Part shown: piece by piece, positions 52,214 through 53,957 of the stretch
How the letters are laid out: each line of letters begins with the position of its first letter
Position numbering within the stretch: position 1 is the first letter of the stretch
Assembly: GCA_030654835.1 (NCBI GenBank)
Contig: JAURWS010000038.1
Location: 1-53,957 of the forward strand
Direction of reading: 5' to 3'
Source: Gammaproteobacteria bacterium
GTDB taxonomy: Bacteria; Pseudomonadota; Gammaproteobacteria; Pseudomonadales; Pseudohongiellaceae
Length of the DNA stretch: 53,957 nucleotides
The notes under the pieces: generated by a model
The model's database searches: none
Seen by the model: the letters and a program-made list of their open reading frames with translations, nothing else
Told to the model about the DNA's origin: nothing
Translations under genes and position numbers: made by a program

Positions 52214-52458
52214 TTCTCAGCACCAAGTGCTTTTGCCTGCATGACTTCCCCTGCATGTCGCTCAGGATCGAACAGTGCCAAACGCTGCTCCAAGCTTAAC
52301 TTTTCCTCTTCAGGTCGAATGGTGATAGCACCGCCCATCACCGAAATTCGAACCTTCTGATCCACCTGCAAATCAGCAGCACGAGCGACAGCAGCGGGAA
52401 GACGGACCCCGAGGTTGTTTCCCCATTGTTTGATGCTCAATACTACCTCTGTCGTCAT
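52207..52458 (-). CDS. MazE/PemI-family antitoxin
   Basis: From the ATG at 52458 (AGAGG six bases upstream) this 83-residue protein has an AbrB-type N-terminus, LSIKQWGNNLGVRLPAAVAR, and KVRISVMGGAITIRPEEEKL, then an acidic C-terminus (LEQRLALFDPERHAGEV). The MazE subfamily pattern WGNSLGVRIP is clear. It forms a complete pair with the downstream PemK-like toxin. Confidence 0.9.
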   Translation of the reverse strand: MTTEVVLSIKQWGNNLGVRLPAAVARAADLQVDQKVRISVMGGAITIRPEEEKLSLEQRLALFDPERHAGEVMQAKALGAEKW

Positions 52459-52585
52459 TTCAGCCTCTTTGATACCCATGTTGTTTATACGGAGTTTAAA
52501 CGGCAGATTGAATATGATCAATCTCTTTACAAGCAGAAAGGTAGCGTAATTTTTGGGGTTGCAGGCAGGCTCGATTGGCAGAGAC

Positions 52586-52650
52586 TGTGGGAGCGGGCCT
52601 GCCCGCGATGGTTTTTTGGTAATTCAATCGCGAGCAGGCTCGCTCCCACA
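52586..52650. repeat. REP/BIME-like inverted pair
   Basis: Arms TGTGGGAGCGGGCCTGCCCG and CGAGCAGGCTCGCTCCCACA. The loop is shared with 49981-50045. It lies upstream of mazE. Confidence 0.88.
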
Positions 52651-53222
52651 GGGGTGGCAATGCGCCTTGAGGAATTCAGGGGCGAGGTCCGCACCGTTAA
52701 ACCAGACGAGGGTTTCCAATTCAGGATCAACGGCAAACCGTTTGAACATATATAGTTCTCATCGCTCTCTACTCGTGTGTTTACGTGAACCAATACGGTC
52801 CGCAAAATCCGCCGGATCCTTCAATCTGCTAAATATCCCAAAATTCAAATATGGTTTCATGTCCAAGCGCCTGACTTTACTAACCGTAGCCTTATACCCT
52901 GAATCAGTAGTGTCCGGTTAAATTGATTATGCAGATGCTAAAGCCCAGTTATGACGCAGCTTTTCAGCCGATTTCATTTGGTGTCGATTTGAAACGCGAT
53001 GCCTTAAATTGAACGCACTCGTCAACGCATTGCGCGCCGTAGCAGCGGATTGTGAGCGCTCTGGCCTGAATTGTGGATGGAGGTGACGCTGGATTAATGT
53101 TTATTCGTGAAAATATAGGTGCATATTTGGCAGCGAAATCATGGAGATAGGGCTATAATATGTACATATAAACAGCGCTTTAAAGCCATCCATTTGCGGC
53201 CTTTCCAAGGAGGAATTGTCTC
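52651..53222. other. Non-coding stretch between mazE and the DUF222 gene
   Basis: No convincing gene is seen in this stretch. It holds a 31-codon frame right after the REP (MRLEEFRGEVRTVKPDEGF ..., 52660-52755) that I cannot assign, a TAGTGTCCGGTTAAATT stretch at 52908 that resembles an insertion-sequence end but has no visible partner or transposase, and a promoter-like TATAAT before the DUF222 gene. Confidence 0.4.
53154..53159 (+). promoter_or_regulatory. -10 box candidate for the DUF222 gene
   Basis: A perfect TATAAT lies 64 bases before the start at 53223. No good -35 is present at 17 bases, so the assignment is tentative. Confidence 0.35.
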
Positions 53223-53957
53223 ATGTCACAGCTCCCGTCTCTTGCTCTCATCCCACAAGACAACGCCGCGCTCAGCGACGAGATTACCCGTCTCGCCGGA
53301 CACATCAACGCTGCTCAGCATCGCTTCCTGACACTGCTTGCTGCGCTCATCGAACGCGCCGCATGGGAGGGCTACGGCATCAAATCGCCAGCGCACTGGC
53401 TCAATTATCACTGCGGCATTGATCTCGGTGCCGCGCGCGAAAAAGTACGCGTCGCGAAGAGCCTGCAACAACTTCCGGGCATTGATGAGGCGTTCCGCTC
53501 TGGCACGATCAGCTACTCCAAAGTGCGCGCCATGACCCGTTCCGCGACACCGGAAAATGAACAGATGCTGTTGCAGGTGGCGCTTCATGGCACCGCGCAA
53601 CACGTTGAGAAATTGGTGCGAAAATATCGGCGTGCCGAGAGCTTGACGGATGACCGCCGCGCCGAGAGCCAGTACGAAGCGCGCGAACTCACCTGCTACT
53701 TCGACGACGATGGGATGCTGGTGCTGCGCGGCCGGATGACACCGGAAGACGGTGCTGTCTTCATGAAAGCCGTGGAAGCGATGGTTGCTGCACAGAATCC
53801 ATCTGTCGTTGCGGATGAAGATACTGCAAATCTCTCCGAAAAAACGTTCCCGCAGAAACGTGTTGATGCATTGTTGGCATTGGCCGAGCAGGCGATGAGC
53901 ACGATGGAAGAAGGATTGCAGCCGCTGTCGTCCGCCGACAAATATCAGGTCGTGATT
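53223..53957 (+). CDS. DUF222 / 13E12-repeat protein, 3' end outside the window
   Basis: The frame is open for 245 codons to the right edge, with AAGGAGG eight bases before the ATG. It reads LTLLAALIERAAWEGYGIKS, PAHWLNYHCGIDLGAAREKV, SYSKVRAMTRSATPENEQML and GTAQHVEKLVRKYRRAE, the helical DUF222 domain of 13E12-repeat proteins, followed by CYFDDDGMLVLRGRMTPEDG. These proteins usually end in an HNH nuclease domain, which would lie outside the window. They spread in many copies in some genomes and are thought to be mobile or defence-linked. Confidence 0.85.
   Translation, partial: MSQLPSLALIPQDNAALSDEITRLAGHINAAQHRFLTLLAALIERAAWEGYGIKSPAHWLNYHCGIDLGAAREKVRVAKSLQQLPGIDEAFRSGTISYSKVRAMTRSATPENEQMLLQVALHGTAQHVEKLVRKYRRAESLTDDRRAESQYEARELTCYFDDDGMLVLRGRMTPEDGAVFMKAVEAMVAAQNPSVVADEDTANLSEKTFPQKRVDALLALAEQAMSTMEEGLQPLSSADKYQVVI

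Noticed and set aside
52908-52925. TAGTGTCCGGTTAAATTG stretch as an insertion-sequence end
   Set aside because: It resembles transposon ends I have seen, but no facing inverted repeat, target duplication or transposase could be found.

Overview
The window looks like a chromosomal segment of a gammaproteobacterium related to the pseudomonad / marine gammaproteobacterial groups. Three things suggest this: Pseudomonas-type REP palindromes (arms like TGTGGGAGCGGGC...GCCCGCTCCCACA), an RfaH/ops-controlled surface polysaccharide operon, and close similarity of Ugd to the 388-residue enterobacterial enzyme. No rRNA or tRNA gene was seen, so the genus is left open. All calls come from reading the sequence; no database search was run.

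Layout. (1) 1-4.45 kb is a left accessory flank: a partial DUF2442 gene, two copies of a 55-57 residue unknown protein, two hicB copies (one decapitated) around an intact hipBA pair, an antitoxin-like ORF with a broken GNAT toxin, a nucleotide-hydrolase-like remnant, and six REP elements or half-elements. (2) 4.5-7.2 kb, plus strand: manC and ugd. (3) 7.2-48.9 kb, minus strand: about 41 kb of almost gapless surface-polysaccharide (O-antigen/EPS) genes. In transcription order these are an EPS-type MarR regulator, rfaH, an ops element, an SLBB export protein, wzz, fcl, gmd, a CDP-sugar module (rfbF, rfbG, RmlC-like, C-methyltransferase, DegT aminotransferase), an acyl/aldehyde module (AMP ligase, LuxE-like, LuxC-like, ACP, FabZ-like dehydratase, ThDP enzyme, NeuB-like synthase, alpha/beta hydrolase, GNAT), CmcI-like protein, wzx, glycosyltransferases and methyltransferases with wzy, asnB, galE, the UDP-L-FucNAc genes fnlABC, wbuB, wbuC, vanZ and a UDP-glucuronate epimerase. 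(4) 49.0-49.9 kb: a solitary rmlA. (5) 50-53.96 kb is a right accessory flank: AbrB/PIN remnants fused at a REP, a DUF4160 remnant with DUF2442, Phd-VapC, MazEF, and a DUF222-type protein cut by the window end.

How it works together. The locus supplies GDP-mannose and GDP-L-fucose, UDP-GlcA and probably UDP-GalA, UDP-Gal(NAc), UDP-L-FucNAc, dTDP-glucose, and a CDP-6-deoxyhexose that is probably C-methylated and aminated. Six glycosyltransferases, Wzx, Wzy and Wzz assemble the repeat unit; a long SLBB protein points to outer-membrane export. No initiating phosphoglycosyltransferase is present in the window. RfaH acting at the ops site is the likely control that lets polymerase read the long operon.

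The most unusual part is 28.5-37.2 kb. A luciferase-type fatty acid reductase pair (LuxC/LuxE homologues) sits with its own ACP, adenylating ligase, dehydratase, a ThDP carboligase and a sialic-acid-synthase homologue, yet there is no CMP-sialate synthetase and no luciferase. I infer an aldehyde-producing pathway that builds an unusual acyl substituent or branched sugar for this polysaccharide; it matches no assembly line I know.
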